From assembly GCF_029867415.1 (NCBI RefSeq), contig NC_081183.1:51229133-51293132 (forward strand): a stretch of DNA of 64,000 nucleotides, in the 5' to 3' direction. This DNA is from Vicia villosa (lineage: Eukaryota; Streptophyta; Magnoliopsida; Fabales; Fabaceae). Every line of letters starts with the position of its first letter. Within the stretch, counting starts at the first letter, position 1. The notes below the pieces were generated by a model, which had not been told where the DNA came from, searched no databases, and saw nothing but the letters and a program-made list of their open reading frames with translations. Positions 46,899-58,872 of the stretch are shown here, piece by piece. A program made the translations under genes and the position numbers.

Positions 46899-46903
46899 GG
46901 TAT
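46899..46903. repeat. Target site duplication, right copy (GGTAT)
   Basis: Identical to 4965-4969, directly after the LTR end CCACCACA. Confidence 0.95.
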
Positions 46904-47332
46904 TGCCCCCCGTGTACCTGTCATGTAAGGATTTGGCATGCCATATTGACTATTTGTTCTCCATTCGAACGCGGATGATCCTGGGGTAAATAATTGATTT
47001 CCAGGATTTGTCGAAGCAAACTGTGTTCCGCCGGCATTCGAAGATGAGGGCGCGGTAGTGGATATTGAAACTGGAATAGTCCCTGTCGTTGATGTATTAT
47101 TTTCAGGTATAGCCTGGGAACTATCCGTGGGTCTTGATCCAGTCGGACCCGGTGTCTCTTGCGCTCCTTGTGTAGAAGTTGAAACATGCGTGGAGTTTGC
47201 TGCTCCGGTTCCTGACCCTTGTGGGGGATCTTGATCTCCCCCTGCACTGGCCGTAACGACCATTCTCTTGTTGTACCTTCGTTTGGGAATCGGTTGTGCA
47301 CTGTTTGTTAATTTACCGTTCCTAAGGTTCAT
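46904..47332 (-). pseudogene. gag: gag fragment (N-terminal part) of interrupted minus-strand element
   Basis: Starts at ATG 47332 (MNLRNGKLTNSAQPIPKRRY), 64 bp after the PBS, and is open for 143 codons to the Ogre insertion. The sequence is Ser/Thr/Gly/Pro-rich and low in complexity. It continues in frame at 4969. Past the insertion the apparent reading frame runs into Ogre LTR and is meaningless. The family is probably Ty3/gypsy; I cannot place it further. Confidence 0.7.
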
Positions 47333-47395
47333 ACAAGGTCTTGATATTTTCTAGACAAAATAAAACAATTGATTAATAACAATCTGTTTGACACT

Positions 47396-47413
47396 GTCCC
47401 ACTGGGCGTGCCA
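47396..47413 (-). other. Primer binding site of the interrupted element
   Basis: Minus strand TGGCACGCCCAGTGGGAC, 3 nt after the LTR end, a PBS form seen in plant Ty3/gypsy elements. It fixes orientation and LTR end. Confidence 0.7.
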
Positions 47414-47416
47414 ATT

Positions 47417-48543
47417 TGTTTACGGTGATTTCCGGTAAACAACCGCTAGTCTTCCAAACTATAATAAATATGATTTGGTTACTCGCAGGATCGACTAGAT
47501 TGATCCTAGGACATAGTCAAATAGGTTGTTATTCATGATGATTCGAATTATGTCTATGAGTGGTGTGCCTCGAGATAAGAAATACTTGATCAAGCAAATA
47601 AAGATTAGCAATCACCTTGTTATACACGTAAATATAACATAAGCGAATGGTAAGTTAAAGATAAAAGCATAAGATAAAACTGTAAACGTACAGGAATCTT
47701 AAAGTGCAGAAAAGTAAAAATGCTTCGAAGATTAATGATATGAAAATAAAAGGTGCAGGAATGTAATTGGTAACAAGTAAATAAAATACAGTAGAATTGA
47801 AAGATACTTGAATAAAGCAAAAATACATATGTATTTAAATTGGTGTTGGTGTCATACGTACATTTCTCAGCGAACTCTTTCTCTTAACACTTGATACTTG
47901 AGCAATATGTGAGTGATTTGTACAAAATGAACACACAGAATCCTAACATTAAGACCCTTATTTATACTAATTTCGACCCTAACGGTCCTATACTAATCTA
48001 ATGCCACGTTGCCCAAAGAAAACCCAGAGATGCCATCTGTCTTCGTGCGGTTACATAAACTGTTTCGAAATTCAAATCATCCCGCCTGAATCCTCCTTCG
48101 ACGTGTGGCAACATAATTACAATCGAGAATGCCACGAAAACACGCTAAGCTTCAGTACCTCGCATATTTCGCAAAACGTCTAAGTCCCAAAGATTATTCT
48201 TCTCAAAGTTAGCTTCGATGCTCCCTATCTTTGTTTCAACTTAAACACCATTCTCGAAGCATGGCCATCAGTAGCCATTCTCTATCTTCAAAGATGGTCA
48301 TCAGTAACCACTTCCTTCGAATTTCAGACCTTCGAAGGACATTTCTTTCTAAACGAAATCTTCAGCTAACAGTGCCACTGACGATGAAAATATAACAAGA
48401 TACACCAACGTTCCACTGAAGGTGAGCTAAAATGCACCGACGTACCACTGACGGTGAGGAGCAAATATAAGCATATCAATAATATTTTGCTTTTCTTTTC
48501 AAAGATTGAGAGTGCCAATACAAGTTCACAATCTCAACAAACA
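47417..48543 (-). mobile_element. 5' LTR of the interrupted minus-strand element
   Basis: On the minus strand it starts TGTTTG at 48543 and ends GTAAACA at 47417 (about 1.13 kb), with matching TGTTT/AAACA ends. A TATA box (TATAAATAA) lies at 47966-47958. Three copies of a CCACTGACGGTGA-like phrase occur at 48374-48455. The upper boundary is inferred from the terminal inverted repeat only. The element sits in the 3' UTR of the minus-strand Ogre. Confidence 0.6.
47958..47966 (-). promoter_or_regulatory. TATA box of the 1.1-kb LTR
   Basis: TATAAATAA on the minus strand in 'agtataaataagggtc', about 580 bp into the LTR, followed by the rest of the LTR and the PBS. Confidence 0.5.
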
Positions 48544-49688
48544 TCATCCAGCGACCAAAATTCAATCCATGGCCAAATGGAAAGAAGCTGCCAAATAAGA
48601 CCGGATCAAGTGAGGGAATAACTGATTGGATTGCTGTTTGTAAGCATTTTGAACAGAATAACTAAAACATATTATCCACATAAAAACAAATTCAGTGGGG
48701 ATTTCAAGGAAAGTGAGTATTTTCTGCCTAAAGACACTCTAAATGAAAGAGAAATCCGATTGACAGTAAACTTCATGATAGCAAATGTGAATGCATGACT
48801 GTTTTTGATGCATGTTAATGATGCATATGCTGCCAAAACTTAGCACAAGGATTTACTCGAGAGATAGAGTACAAAAATAACATAATCAAGCATGTCTCAA
48901 GCTGAGCACTCGAGTTATCATCCACAAACATGAGCAGAGAGTTGCCACAACAAGCTTTTTGATGGCTTTGGAATAAATGTTACTCAACACTAAGGAAACA
49001 TCGAAGTTGAAAGAACATGATAGCTGAGTCCTACATCATATTCGAACTAGGCCAATGGTACACCAACTAGAATACTTTCTTCCTCTTTTGCACGTGAATA
49101 CATCAACATATATATTCCTTGTAATATACTCATGAATCAAAATAAAACTTCTTTTATATTTTTCAAAAAGGATTTTGTTGAAATCAATTTTCTTTTTGAT
49201 TCAAAAATTACTATCAACAATAAATGACATTTAAGAGATATGAAAAAATAAGATTGCAAATAATGGGTAAAGGCTCAAACTTTATTAATAGAATGGTAGC
49301 TTGCAAATGGCAAAACCCCATGGATGATTACAAAGTTTGGAAAATGGTAATTTTGTGGAAAAGGGTACATTGAAATGTAATGACCCCATTCTCTCTCTCA
49401 ACTTTGAATCCCTGAGCAAAGGCTTCCGTTGAAATGTGTTGAACTTCTTATGATAAACAGATGACTGCTGATGACCAGGTCTTGTCTGATGTAGTTACTT
49501 GCCATGAATCCCTAACTTTTGTCTGGACCGCACTTTCGGGTTTTTAGTCCACCGGTTATTTTATTTTGTTTATGTCTCTAATATTTGCCTGGACCTCCCT
49601 TTCGGGTTTTCAGTCCACCAAGACGCTCTTTTTTGCCTAAGCTGCCCTTTCGAGTTTTCAACTTAGTGAGCTGCTCTTTTATTATTTT
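48544..49688 (-). other. 3' UTR part of minus-strand Ogre
   Basis: Non-coding sequence directly after the minus-strand integrase. It begins with three conserved hairpins (49523-49670), then AT-rich sequence. It is cut at 48543 by the LTR of the interrupted element; PPT and 3' LTR are not in the window. Confidence 0.65.
49523..49670 (-). other. Three conserved hairpins after integrase, minus-strand Ogre
   Basis: On the minus strand: CTAAG/CTTAG (49635-49670), then TGGAC/GTCCA twice (49589-49619 and 49523-49554). The inner parts are CTC-GAAA-GGG, CCC-GAAA-GGG and CCC-GAAA-GTG, each closed by (G)GCAAA. The outer arms of HP2 differ from the plus-strand Ogre (TGAATC/GATTCA) on both sides. Confidence 0.7.
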
Positions 49689-51880
49689 TTAGGCGAAGTA
49701 TTTCTTGACTACATCAGCATTCACGGGACGTGGGAGCTCTTCTCCATCCATAGTTACAAGAAGTAACGCACCGCCAGAGAAGGCTTTCTTAACAACATAT
49801 GGTCCTTCAAAATTAGGAGTCCACTTGCCCCTTGAATCGAAGGTGAAAGACAAGATCCTTTTGAGCACGAGGTCGCCTTCTCTGAATACACGAGGTCGAA
49901 CCTTCTTATAAAAATCTTTCTTCATTCTTTTCTGGTATAGCTGACCGTGGCATAAAGCTGTCATTCTCTCTTCTTCTATCATATTCAAATGATCAAACCT
50001 GCTCTGACACCATTCAGCTTCAGATAACTTGGTTTCCATTAAAACTCTCAATGATGGAATCTCAACCTCGACGGGGAGCACTGCTTCCATACCATAAACC
50101 AGAGAAAAGGATTTTCCCCAGTTGAATTACGAACAGATGTACGATACCCATGAAAAGCAAAAAGGAGCATCTCATGCCAGTCCTTGTACATAACAACCAT
50201 CTTTTGAACAATCTTTTTAATATTCTCATTTGCTGCTTCAACGGCTCCATTCATCTTTGGCCTATAAGGCGAAGAGTTTTGATGTTCAATCTTGAAGCTT
50301 TCACATAATTCTCTCATCATGTTGTTATTCATATTTGAGCCGTTATCAGTAATGATATTGCTTGGTACACCATATCGGCAGATGATGTTGTTCTTGATGA
50401 ATCTGACCACAACTTGCCTTGTTACATTAGCATATGAAGCAGCTTCTACCCATTTGGAAATCATATCAATACCCCACATAGAGAAAGTCCATGGAGAGGA
50501 GATAACATTGAGAAGTGTCGGAGGCACATGAATCTTGTCATCATACAGTTGACACTTGTGACACTTCTTTACAAACTTGTAGCAATCAGATTCCATTGTC
50601 AGCCAATAGTAACCTACATTGGCATGAGTACGAAAAGAACCTTCATGAATTTCATGCATCAACATGTCTGCTTCGTGTCTATCCACGCATCTGAGCAAAA
50701 CCGTGTCATAATTTCTTTTATACGAAACATCCGCATTAATGAAGAAACTGCCAGCCAATCTCCTCAAAGTTTTCTTATCCTTATTTGATGCCCCAAGTGG
50801 GTACTCTTGGGTCTGAAGAAAATGCTTAATATCGAAATACCAAGGCTTCCCATCTGCTAATTCCTCCACTGCAAATACATGAGCAGGTCTATCAAGACGC
50901 CTGATTGTAATCTGAGGCTCCTCATTATGGAAATTCACTTTGTACATGGAAGACAATGTGGCTAAAGCATCAGCCATCTGATTCTCATCTCGAGGGATGT
51001 GGTGGAATTCAACTTTGTTAAAGAATGTCAACAGCCTTCTGGCGTAATCTTTGTAAGGGATTAAGCCAGGATGACGAGTTTCCCATTCTCCTTTAATCTG
51101 ATTAATTACAAGCGCGGAATCTCCATAAACATCAAGAATCTTAATTCTCAGATTTATGGCTTCTCCAAGTCCCATGATGCAAGCTTCATACTCAGCAATA
51201 TTATATGTACAATCAAAACATATACTTGTAGTTAAAGGAATATGTGAACCTTGCGGAGTGATAATAACGGCACCAATACCATGGCCATGAACATTAGAAG
51301 CTCCATCAAAAATTAAACCCCATTTGGATCCAGGCTCTGGTCCTTCTTCTGGCAACAGCTCATCCCAATCTTGAGCTCTCAAATACATTATATCTCCATC
51401 CGGGAAGTCCATTCTGATAGATTGACGATCATAAATTGGTTGGTGAGCGAGGTACTCTACCAACACACTTCCTTTTACAGCTTTTTGAGCTCGGTATTCA
51501 ATATCATATTCAGATAACAACATTTTCCAGCGAGCAATTCTTCTAGTCAATGCAGGTTTTTCAAATATGTACTTAATTGGATCCCTTTTGGAAATCAATA
51601 GGGTGGTATGATTCAACATATACTGTCTCAGTCGGCGAGCAGCCCACACCAAAGCACAACAAGTTTTCTCAAGCAGCGAGTATCTTGTTTCGCACTCGGT
51701 AAAATTTTTGCTAAGGTAGTATATTGCATACTATTTTCGACCAGACTCGTCATGTTGACCCAACACACATCCCATTGAATTCTCAAGCACAGTGAGGTAC
51801 ATAATCAAAGGTCTTCCTTCGACTGGAGGAAGCAAAATAGGGGGTTCAAGCAGATATTATTTGATACTATCAAAAGCTTT
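49689..51880 (-). pseudogene. pol: RNase H, archaeal-type RNase H and integrase of minus-strand Ogre
   Basis: From the RT break at 51881 two further nonsense codons interrupt the hinge and RNase H start. From 51652 a 534-codon frame carries RNase H, archaeal-type RNase H (LIFDGASNVHGHG, NIAEYEACIMGL, DVYGDSALVINQ, QMADALATLSSM) and integrase. In integrase about 11 residues are missing between the zinc-finger histidines and GYYWLTMES, and about 23 after the first catalytic Asp (MWGIDMI then SKWVEAAS), both in frame. A frameshift near 50105 moves the C-terminal domain (ending VDAVKKYFA type, 49689) into another frame. Confidence 0.9.
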
Positions 51881-53033
51881 CTAACAATCCTCATTCCACT
51901 CACACCCCTGATTTTTCTTTAACAACTTGAAGATTGGCTCAAAGGTAGCAGTCATATTGGAAATGAATCTCGAGATATAATTCAAACGTCTGAGGAAACC
52001 TCTCACTTGTTTCTCAGTCTTTGGTGCTGGAATTTCCTGAATTGCTTTGACTTTATCGGGATCTACTTCAATTCCTTTCTGACTGACAACGAAACCCAAT
52101 AATTTTCCGCAACAGACACTAAAAGTACATTTGTTTGTATTCAGGCAGAGACGATACCTCCTCAAACGCTGAAACAACTTTAAAAGATCCTCCATGTGCC
52201 CTTCCTCTGACTGAGACTTGGCAATCTCTTTGTGCATCATATCATGGAAAAGAGTGGTCATGGCCCTCTGATATGTCGCGCCAGCATTCTTCAACCCAAA
52301 AGGCATTACTTTATAACAGAATGTTCCCCATGGAGTAATAAATGTTGTCTTTTCCATATCTTCAGGTGCCATCTTAATCTGGTTGTATCCTGAAAAACCA
52401 TCCATGAAGGAGAAAACCTCAAACTTTGTCGTGCTATCTACCAACATATCAATGTGAGGTAGAGGAAAATCATCTTTCGGATTGGCTTTATTCAAATCTC
52501 TATAATCAACACAAATGCGAACTTTTCCATCTTTCTTTGGAATAGGCACAATATTGGTGATCCATTGAGGTTATACAGAAGTGACAAAGAAACATGCATA
52601 TATCTGCTTTAAAACCTCATTCTTAATCTTCTCCGCCCTATCGGGATGACTTCTTCTTAGCTTTTGCTTGACAGGAGGGCATTCTGGTTTCAACGGCAAA
52701 CGATGCTCCACAATATCTGTGTCCAACCCAAGCATGTCTTGGTAGGACCATGCAAAAATGTCAACATACTCTTTAAGAAGCTCTACAATCCTCTTCTTAA
52801 CATCTTTACCAAGTAGTGCCCCAATCTTGACTTCCTTCTTATCCTCTTCAGAACCCAAGTTGATGGCTTCTAACGACTCTTTATATGGCTGAATGGTGTC
52901 TTCCTCGTGCTCAAGCAGTCGGGAAATCTCATCAGGAATACATTCATAACGTTCTTCTTCCTCCTTATACACATGACACTCGAAGTTGGGAGAGGGTGCA
53001 GGGTCACTACTTTCAACGGTTTTATTGATTAAT
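51881..53033 (-). pseudogene. pol: Reverse transcriptase of minus-strand Ogre, YVDD deleted
   Basis: Second exon. An acidic leader is followed by a nonsense TAA at 52571-52573, then RT motifs VRICVDYRDLN, FPLPHIDMLVD, SFMDGFSGYNQI, FGLKNAGATYQR. Where the plus-strand Ogre has the catalytic YVDD, this copy jumps from FHDMMHKE directly to IAKSQ: eight residues including both catalytic Asp are gone, in frame. It ends at TAG 51881 (from a Gln codon by comparison). It cannot encode an active RT. Confidence 0.92.
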
Positions 53034-53298
53034 CTGCACAAGTGATTATTATTTCAGGAAAAGGAAAGATATATGCAAACATGTAATCGTGCAGATTATG
53101 GCAAATGAAAACATTTTTTAAGGTTTTTTGTGTTACCACTTTCCAGAAAAAGAAAAAAGATAAAAAGCATATATATGCATAAACAAAATGACTTTTATTG
53201 ATGATTTTAATGTTTGAAACAAACAGGAAAAGCCCTAACAATTTCACTTTCATCTTGGGCAGAATGAAAGGATTTTGAAAAACATAAAAACAAATTAC
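53034..53298 (-). other. Ogre pro/RT intron, minus-strand element (265 bp)
   Basis: Donor AAA|GTAATT at 53298 and acceptor TTGTGCAG|ATTAATC at 53034. Splicing removes the stop that ends exon 1 and keeps the frame into RT with the same phase as in the plus-strand Ogre. The acceptor-side exon heptamer ATTAATC is identical in both. Confidence 0.85.
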
Positions 53299-56200
53299 TT
53301 TGAAACATGAGTACAATCAGGAACATCAATGGTGATCCAGTTCTTGATCATCTTCCCATGGGTCATAAAGTTTGGCCTCTCTGGCTCTGGTTCATCTTCA
53401 ATAATAGCGTCTACCTCTGGAGGAGTCGGATGTAGGAACCCAGCACTATGAAATATCTCCTGATAAGGGCGAAAAGCAGATTCAGGCTTTATCACAGACT
53501 TGTATGAGGCAGAAAATCCCAGACCAGCTCTATTCTTATTCTCTTGCAGACTCACCACTTGTCCCCATACTCCTGAATGTCCATTCTGAACCACCAGCTG
53601 AGCATCTTTGAAAGAGGCAATGGAAGCTTCATCCTTTTTGAATTCATCATTAACAGACAAGGCTTGGAACGCAGTTCCAATGACTACTTCATCAGCTTCT
53701 ATGGTACGGAACGGAGAGAGATGACTAATCAGCAAAGCTTGTTCTCCATTCACGACAACCATTTTTCCATCTTTCACAAATTTCAACTTCTGGTGAAGAG
53801 TTGAAGTAACTGACCCAGCTTCATGAATCCATGGGCGTCCTAACAAGCAACTGTGTGCAGGAAAGATGTCCATCACTTGAAAAGTAATCTTAAAGACAAA
53901 CAGTCTAACACAAATAGGCAAATTAACTTCCCCAACCACTGACTTCTTCGATCCATCAAAAGCCTTCACAATCACATTGCTAAATCTCATTGGTGTGCCA
54001 CCATAAGACAACTTAGCAAGAGTTGATTTTGGCATGACATTCAGCGATGAGCCAGTATCGATCAACACATTAGACATCGAGTCCTCTTTGCAACTGACAG
54101 AGATGTGCAAAGCCAAATTATGATTTCTTCCTTCCTCAGGCAAATCTTCATCACTGAAGCTCAAATTGTTACATGCAGTGATATTACTCACAACCCCATT
54201 AAATTGATCCAATGTCTCATCATAATCCACAGAGGCTTGATCAAGTATCTTCATCAAAGAATCCCTATGAGTAGGAGAACTCGTCAGCAGTTCCATTATA
54301 GAGATCTTGTACGGAGTGCGATGCAACTGATCTACAATCTTATAATCACTCATCTTGATAAGCTTCAAAATCTCATCCATCTCTTTTCCTGAAGACGACC
54401 CATTATTCACCTTTGTCGCATCATTAATATTCACATGCACTTGAGTAGGATTCCTCTGGACATCCACAACTGCTTGGGGCTGGGTAAAAACTCGTCTACT
54501 TCTAGTCACTCTACCAACATCTTCTATATTCACCCCAGAAGACAGAGGCTTAATCTCGACTTCTTTTCCAGCTTCCAGCATAGTGGCATTGTATATGTAG
54601 GGTAGAGCTTTGTCAGAGCTATAAGGTACAGATCCAGGCAAACATATCACAAGAGGCTCTACATCATATTTTCCGTAATAACCAATCTCTATGCATTCTG
54701 GAATTTCAAAGCACAGCTCAATCACATTGACATCATCTTCATCTATGTCTCTCAGAATCTCAATGAGCCCTTGATCTATCATCTCTTGTAAATCTCTTCT
54801 CACAATATAACATCCTCGAGGATTGACTAAACAAATCCTACAAGCAGCATGATTAGGCTCATAATGACTATATTCACACAGAGTGGCATGCATCTCTACC
54901 AATGATCCTCTGATGTGTTCCACACGATAAACCTTATACTTTCCAGGGCATCCATACACCATGTTCACAGCAGATGCTTCATGAGTTGGCAATGGATTAT
55001 TCTGCACATTAGGACCAACATCACGGAAGGAAAGCATACCAGAACGGACCGATCTCTCAACTTCATTCTTTAGAGGCCAATAATTCTCTAAGTCATGCCC
55101 AGAAGCATTCTGATGAAAAGCACAAGTGGCATCAGCTTTGTACCACCAAGGGAGTTTCTCTGGACCAGGAGGCGGTGACCTTGGTTGAACCAACTTCTTA
55201 TGAACCAGGGAAGGATACAATTTTGTATATGTCATGGGGATAGGATCAAAATTAACTCGAGGATACGGATTCCGCCTTGCTGGTTGTTGATTAACAGGAG
55301 CTACAGGCACTGAATTCACAACGGGAGTCACTGGCGCCACTTGTTGAGGTTGATTTCTGGATCGACTATTCCTTCCATGAGAAACAACATTAGTATCTGA
55401 TTCCTTCTTCTTATGGAAAGAAGAACCATACTTCTTCGCACTACCGGACGGATTTTCATTCTGAACTAGACGACCTTCTCGCACAGCTTCTTCAAGCCAA
55501 ACATTCATACCCACCATTTCAGTAAAGTCTACAGGAGCACTTGCAATCATCTTCTCATAGTAAAATGGGCCAAGAGTCTTCAGGAAAATCTTAGTCATCT
55601 CTTTCTCTTCCATCGTAGGAATCACTTGGGCAGAAACCTCACGCCATATCTGAGCATATTCCTTAAAGGATTCCTTTTCTTTCTGCATCATAGCTCGCAA
55701 CTGATCTCGATCAGGAGCCATGTCCATATTATACTTGTATTGTTTCACAAACGCCTCAGCTAAATCATTAAAAGTGCGAATATGGGTGCTATCAAGGCCC
55801 ATATACCACTTAGAAGCAGCTCCAGTCAAACTGTCTTGAAAATAATGGATTAACAGACGTTGATCATTAGTGTGAGTGGACATCTTCCTTAGATACATCA
55901 CCAGATGTGTCTGAGGACAGGAATTCCCCTTATACTTCTCGAATTCCGGCAACTTGAACTTAGTAGGTACTTTCACATTGGGAACAAGGTAGAGATCATG
56001 CAAATTCTTTCCAAACAATTCTTTCCCACGCATGGCTTTCATCTCTTTCTGCAATTCTTCAAACTGATCTTGGAAACCATCCATTCTGTCGTGAATACCC
56101 AAACCTTCACTTGGCGCAGCATCATAAATGGGCTCTGGGACAAAAGGACCAGTATGAACAATAAGAGACGTGGTGACCATGACAGGAGTCAAAGGACGAG

Positions 56201-56490
56201 TCATTTCAGGAACAGACAAATAACCTTCAGGCATACCCCAAGGATATCCATTAGGCATACGTTGCTGAGTAGCCGTAGCAGAAACAGCAGGAATATGTTG
56301 GTGCAGCGATTTCAAAAATCACAATGGCATGACCTTGAGCTTGGGCATTGGAAGGAGGAGGAACCTGATTCTGATTCTGATTCTGAGTAGCCATCAATGT
56401 CTCAACTAGAGCAGTGAGACGTTCCGCGCTAGATCTCAAAGTAACAACCTCTTCACGTAGCTCACGATTCTCTTGTTCAAGACCTTCCAT
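53299..56490 (-). pseudogene. gag-pol: gag-protease exon of minus-strand Ogre
   Basis: Starts at ATG 56490 (MEGLEQENRELREE). One frameshift near 56310 separates the first 60 codons from a 1006-codon open frame (from 56315). In order: Gag core (FKLPEFEKYKGNSCP, FKEYAQIWREVS, VWLEEAVREGRL), a basic Pro/Gln linker, a finger-like CAFHQNASGHDLENYW in which the last Cys is Tyr, one CRICLVNPRGC module, protease with DTG (VLIDTGSSLNVMP) and LLGRPWIHEAG, then a tail to the intron donor. Apart from the frameshift this exon is remarkably intact for an element with a dead RT. Confidence 0.92.
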
Positions 56491-56778
56491 CTTCTTCTTG
56501 CAGTTAGCTTGAGTATTATACCGGTGAGACAGCTTGATTCTGTATGAAGAACACTGAATAAGACCTCGGGAATACTCTCGAAAGCAAGACCAAAATACGG
56601 AATGATGCATGAAATGCAATGCAAATGATTTTTATTTTTTATTGGTTTTCAAGGAACTTTAAGACATTAATTGTAAACATTAGTAAAATACGACATAAAA
56701 CATAACAAAATTCTTTCATTAATAATGGAAAAGCTTACAAAAGGATTCAAAGTTCAAAATTACAAGACAAAAGAAAAG

Positions 56779-57592
56779 CTAAAAACTAGAAGGGAACACT
56801 TCTGATGAAGATCCAACTCCTCTTTGCAGCTTCCTACGGAGCTTCTCCAATTCATCTTCATAAAAGGCCTTCAAATGAGTCTTCTCGAACATCAGCTTAT
56901 CAGAAACTTCCTTCCATGCAACTGAATCTTCCTGACTACCAGAGGAAAATAAATCCTCTTGTTGTCTCTTCCGCTTTTCACTATGTTGTTGAAGTAGCTC
57001 TTCCTGACGACGGATCTGATCATCCTTTTCCATCAACCAACCATCTTGAAGATAAAGCATATCATCCTTTTCTTTCAACTGTTTCTTCAATTATTTTTTA
57101 TCAATCTCCGAAGCATGAAACTTCTTCTCCCAAGTATCTCTTTCCATTCTCATCCTAGCCACGAGCTCTAGGTGCTCCTCACTACTCTCGATGGGAATAA
57201 TGGAAGATGATGGTGGAGCAATAGGTAGAGAGGGCTCCTCGAGTAAATAAGGCATCTGAAGAGTGTGAGCTCTTGCTTGAACCCAATCAGTATAGTCTTT
57301 GAGAGCAACACATTGCTTCTTCCCAAATGTCTCTTTCTATCAATATGGTGCCAAGCACGCACAAACCGATTTCTCATATCCGAATCTCCATCCTGATTAT
57401 GATAAAAAATTCCTGACACAAGAATACTAGCAGGCCGCTCCTTCATGGGGTAACAAAATTGACGCCTTGCAAGAATAGGGTTGTAGGTAATTCTTCCTTG
57501 TATACCAAGAAGAGGTACATTAGGGAATTCTCCGCAACTATCAATAATCTCACCAATGTTATAAGCAAGATTGTACCAATGGATGAAACAGA
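56779..57592 (-). pseudogene. ORF1 remnant of minus-strand Ogre
   Basis: C-terminal part of ORF1. Conserved block near 57446-57570 (CGEFPNVPLLGIQGRITYNP) matches plus-strand ORF1. A frameshift after RKRHLG (about 57345) and an in-frame TAA near 57091 break it. The last 103 codons are a strongly charged coiled coil (KKQLKEKDDML ... EELLQQHSEKRKRQQ) ending RGVGSSSEVFPSSF. Sequence identity to ORF1 stops at about 57592, where LTR-like sequence begins, so the N-terminal half is deleted. Confidence 0.8.
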
Positions 57593-58137
57593 GTGGAAAT
57601 CTATTTCCCTCTGTAGGAAATCGATTTCCTGCGCACAGTTTTCAAAATAACACCATTAAGAAGCATAAAACTTGATTTAAGCAAACATACAAACACCTTA
57701 TGATCACATATCAATTGGAGCACGAAATTTCCATCAATTCACCATCAAATAGGACCAATGTAGCATCAAAGATGCATTGAACACAAGCAACAAAGATCTA
57801 TATCTTAGAGTTTAGAATGTTACCACTTCTTGAACAAAATGTTGGAGTAGCTTCAAGAACAAGCACCAAATGAGTAGATCCTTCAAAATTGGAGATGAAC
57901 AAGTAAAGAAAAGAGTGAAATGAAGAAGGTTTAGTTCAAAACTAGCAAGATTCAAGGTGAGTCTTACTAATTCTATGAAAATGAACTTTGGGGAGGGTTT
58001 TGGAAAGGATGAGAAGTGAAAATTCAAGAATTTATTTGGCTCTCAAAGCTTGTCAAATGAAGAGGTGAAGGCCTCTATTTATAAAATTGTAGAAAGAGTA
58101 GTGGAAAATTGGTCATTGTACCTTTGGTAATTAATCT

Positions 58138-58155
58138 TATGTTTAATTGATGTTT
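58138..58155. repeat. LINE target site duplication, left copy
   Basis: TATGTTTAATTGATGTTT, 18 bp, repeated exactly at 58855-58872. It flanks the LINE fragment. Confidence 0.9.
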
Positions 58156-58854
58156 TTTGAAATAAAAGATGATATTATTTCAAAGAATCAATTACAAGCA
58201 GGGCCTAAAGCCAAATAAATGATGGCCTAATTACATAAGGAGATTAACTAAATGCTCTCTATAGGTGGGTTTCATCCACCCTCTATATACTATAACATCT
58301 TGTATATTTCTAACTATACTATATGTGTTACTATAAAGCCCCATATTGCCAAAAATATTGTGGTTTATGTACATCCAGATGCTGTAGACCACCTCTGCAA
58401 TCACAACTTTTAGGATACCCATCCTTATACCTTTGCCTTTAGTCTTTCTCTTGATCCAGTTGAAGTTCAAGTTATTAGTGTCCTTAATATCCATCCAATG
58501 TAACATTGCAGTCCATATTCCCACTGCTTGGGGGCACAGAAACAATAAATGATCTAAGCTCTCATCCTCTCCATCATACAGCTCACATATTTGTTGCTGC
58601 AACATACCTAACTTGTACAATCTTTGCTTCGTTGGTAACCTATTCTGAATGGCCAGCCAAAGGATAACCTTTGCTCGAGGTCTCGCTATGTTATGGCACA
58701 ACACATGGTACCAATCCACTGCGGAAGATTCACCTATGATAGCATTATACACCTTAGTCATATGGAATGCACCCTGGTTTTTCATCTGGTTCCATGTTAC
58801 CAGGATATGCTGCACTTCAGATTTACTATCAATAATATGTTTCAAAATCCATAA
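58156..58854 (-). mobile_element. 5'-truncated LINE (non-LTR retrotransposon)
   Basis: About 700 bp with an 18-bp TSD on both sides. On the minus strand it encodes the C-terminus of a LINE ORF2 and ends in a short A run next to the left TSD, the structure expected of target-primed insertion with 5' truncation. Confidence 0.85.
58231..58845 (-). pseudogene. LINE ORF2 C-terminus, reverse-transcriptase zinc-binding domain
   Basis: 204 codons, minus strand. ARPRAKVILWLAIQNRLPTK and DHLLFLCPQAVGIW are hallmarks of the zf-RVT domain at the end of plant LINE ORF2. One expected cysteine of the cluster (after ICELY) is missing. RT and endonuclease domains are absent because of 5' truncation. The frame itself is unbroken, suggesting a fairly young insertion. 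Confidence 0.85.
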
Positions 58855-58872
58855 TATGTTTAATTGATGTTT
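58855..58872. repeat. LINE target site duplication, right copy
   Basis: Exact repeat of 58138-58155. Confidence 0.9.

Larger units (their letters stand above)
48544..57592 (-). mobile_element. Minus-strand Ogre element, incomplete at both ends
   Basis: Contains part of ORF1, gag-pro, the intron, RT, RNase H, archaeal-type RNase H, integrase and part of the 3' UTR in order on the minus strand. It is a different, older copy than the plus-strand Ogre: related along all domains but diverged. It lacks the 5' part of ORF1, PBS and a contiguous 5' LTR, and its right end is cut at 48543. In-frame deletions remove key residues of RT and integrase. Confidence 0.9.

Noticed and set aside
46739..46903. 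C-terminal part of the 197-codon minus-strand ORF
   Set aside because: This part is antisense Ogre LTR; the genuine gag ends at the insertion site and continues at 4969.
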